Positions 63,683 to 64,000 of a DNA stretch of 64,000 nucleotides are shown piece by piece. Each line of letters begins with the position of its first letter. The stretch's first letter is position 1. The notes under the pieces are model-generated. The model searched no databases, had not been told where the DNA came from, and worked only from the letters and a program-made list of their open reading frames with translations. The stretch spans positions 2,542,001-2,606,000 of the forward strand of contig OZ240210.1 of the NCBI GenBank assembly GCA_965197495.1. Reading direction: 5' to 3'. This stretch comes from SMYC01 sp965197495 (GTDB lineage Bacteria > Acidobacteriota > Vicinamibacteria > Marinacidobacterales > SMYC01). Both the position numbers and the translations under genes were made by a program.

Positions 63683-64000
63683 GCCGCCCTTCTTCCCCGC
63701 AGCTCTTCGACCACGTGCTCGGCCATCGCAAGGGGGATGTCGACCCCGGTCGTCTCGATACTGTTTTTGAACTCCATGGTGTCGTTTACTTCGTTCACGA
63801 TATAGCCGTCGCCGCCGTCGGCGTCCTTAGTCTCGAACAGATCGATGGCGAGCATGCCGCCGCCGACGGCGCGAGTGGCTTGGAGCGAGATCGAGGCGAG
63901 CTCATCGGAAACCGGACAGTTCGACGCGGTCGCGCCGCGCGCGGTGTTCGTGCGCCAATGCGCGCTCGTGCGCGCGATGGCCGCGATGCAGCGCCCGCCG
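63679..64000 (-). CDS. lysX: LysW-ligase LysX/ArgX (ATP-grasp), C-terminal part
   Basis: The last 107 codons encode the RimK-like ATP-grasp end: WRTNTARGATASNCPVSDEL, GGGMLAIDLFETKDADGGDG, and the metal-binding NEVNDTMEFKNSIETTGVDI. These fit the LysX family, which joins aminoadipate or glutamate to the LysW carrier. The 5' part is outside the window. Its stop overlaps the lysY start. Confidence 0.87.
   Translation of the reverse strand, partial: GGRCIAAIARTSAHWRTNTARGATASNCPVSDELASISLQATRAVGGGMLAIDLFETKDADGGDGYIVNEVNDTMEFKNSIETTGVDIPLAMAEHVVEELRGRRAA

Noticed and set aside
62651..63805. 384-codon plus-strand ORF opposite lysY
   Set aside because: It is a GC-rich antisense shadow; lysY on the other strand has clear motifs and operon spacing.

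Overview
The window is GC-rich bacterial DNA, most probably from an Acidobacteriota lineage. This is inferred from the 5' end of the 16S rRNA, the PknB-type kinases fused to TolB-like propellers, FG-GAP and DUF1501 proteins, and a LysW-type amino-acid pathway. No database search was possible, so the phylum is tentative. Housekeeping genes (tyrS, hisS, rho, speD-speE, cstA, lys operon, one rRNA operon) are intact, while accessory genes between them are heavily damaged by insertion sequences, frameshifts and deletions.

Layout. 1-1349: purN 3' end and tyrS. 1352-17042: three related receptor-type Ser/Thr kinase genes (one intact, two broken). The first is split by a nested set of ISL3, IS3 and IS1634-like elements. 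Two toxin-antitoxin modules sit between the second and third kinases. An FG-GAP gene broken by a TnpB element and fused to a DUF1501 tail follows. 17084-23708: complete rRNA operon (promoter, boxA, 16S, tRNA-Ile, tRNA-Ala, 23S, 5S, terminator). Its 23S gene carries three ORF-less group I introns at E. coli positions 1917, 1931 and 1951, separated by exons of only 14 and 20 nt. 23884-25120: polyamine genes. 25397-27540: IS1634-like element and a 164-bp palindromic element. 27738-31859: ATP-grasp/metallopeptidase pair and an NhaC-type antiporter. 31856-42310: a run of broken genes (aldo-keto reductase, hybrid histidine kinase, LVIVD protein, YVTN protein, TDG/Mug glycosylase) with two full ISL3 copies and one IS200 copy. 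42311-51200: a second IS200 copy, then mutM, a Cys/Met PLP enzyme, zinc-ribbon/SUMF1/DUF72 genes, Bax-inhibitor protein, rho, a RAM-domain protein, a ferritin-like protein and dienelactone hydrolase. 51187-60006: SPOUT methyltransferase, a fourth ISL3, a third IS200, hisS, cstA, SDR and a second Fpg/Nei glycosylase. 60036-64000: lysX-lysY-glutamine amidotransferase-lysZ-lysJ on the minus strand, all tightly packed.

How it works together. The mobile elements share clear rules: all four ISL3 copies have 8-bp target duplications in purine/pyrimidine A-tracts, and all three IS200 copies sit 3' of TTAA. The most unusual signals are the triple intron cluster in helices 69-71 of 23S rRNA, the class II glutamine amidotransferase inside the LysW-pathway operon, the ATP-grasp/metallopeptidase pair, and a long hairpin over the ISL3 transposase start codon.
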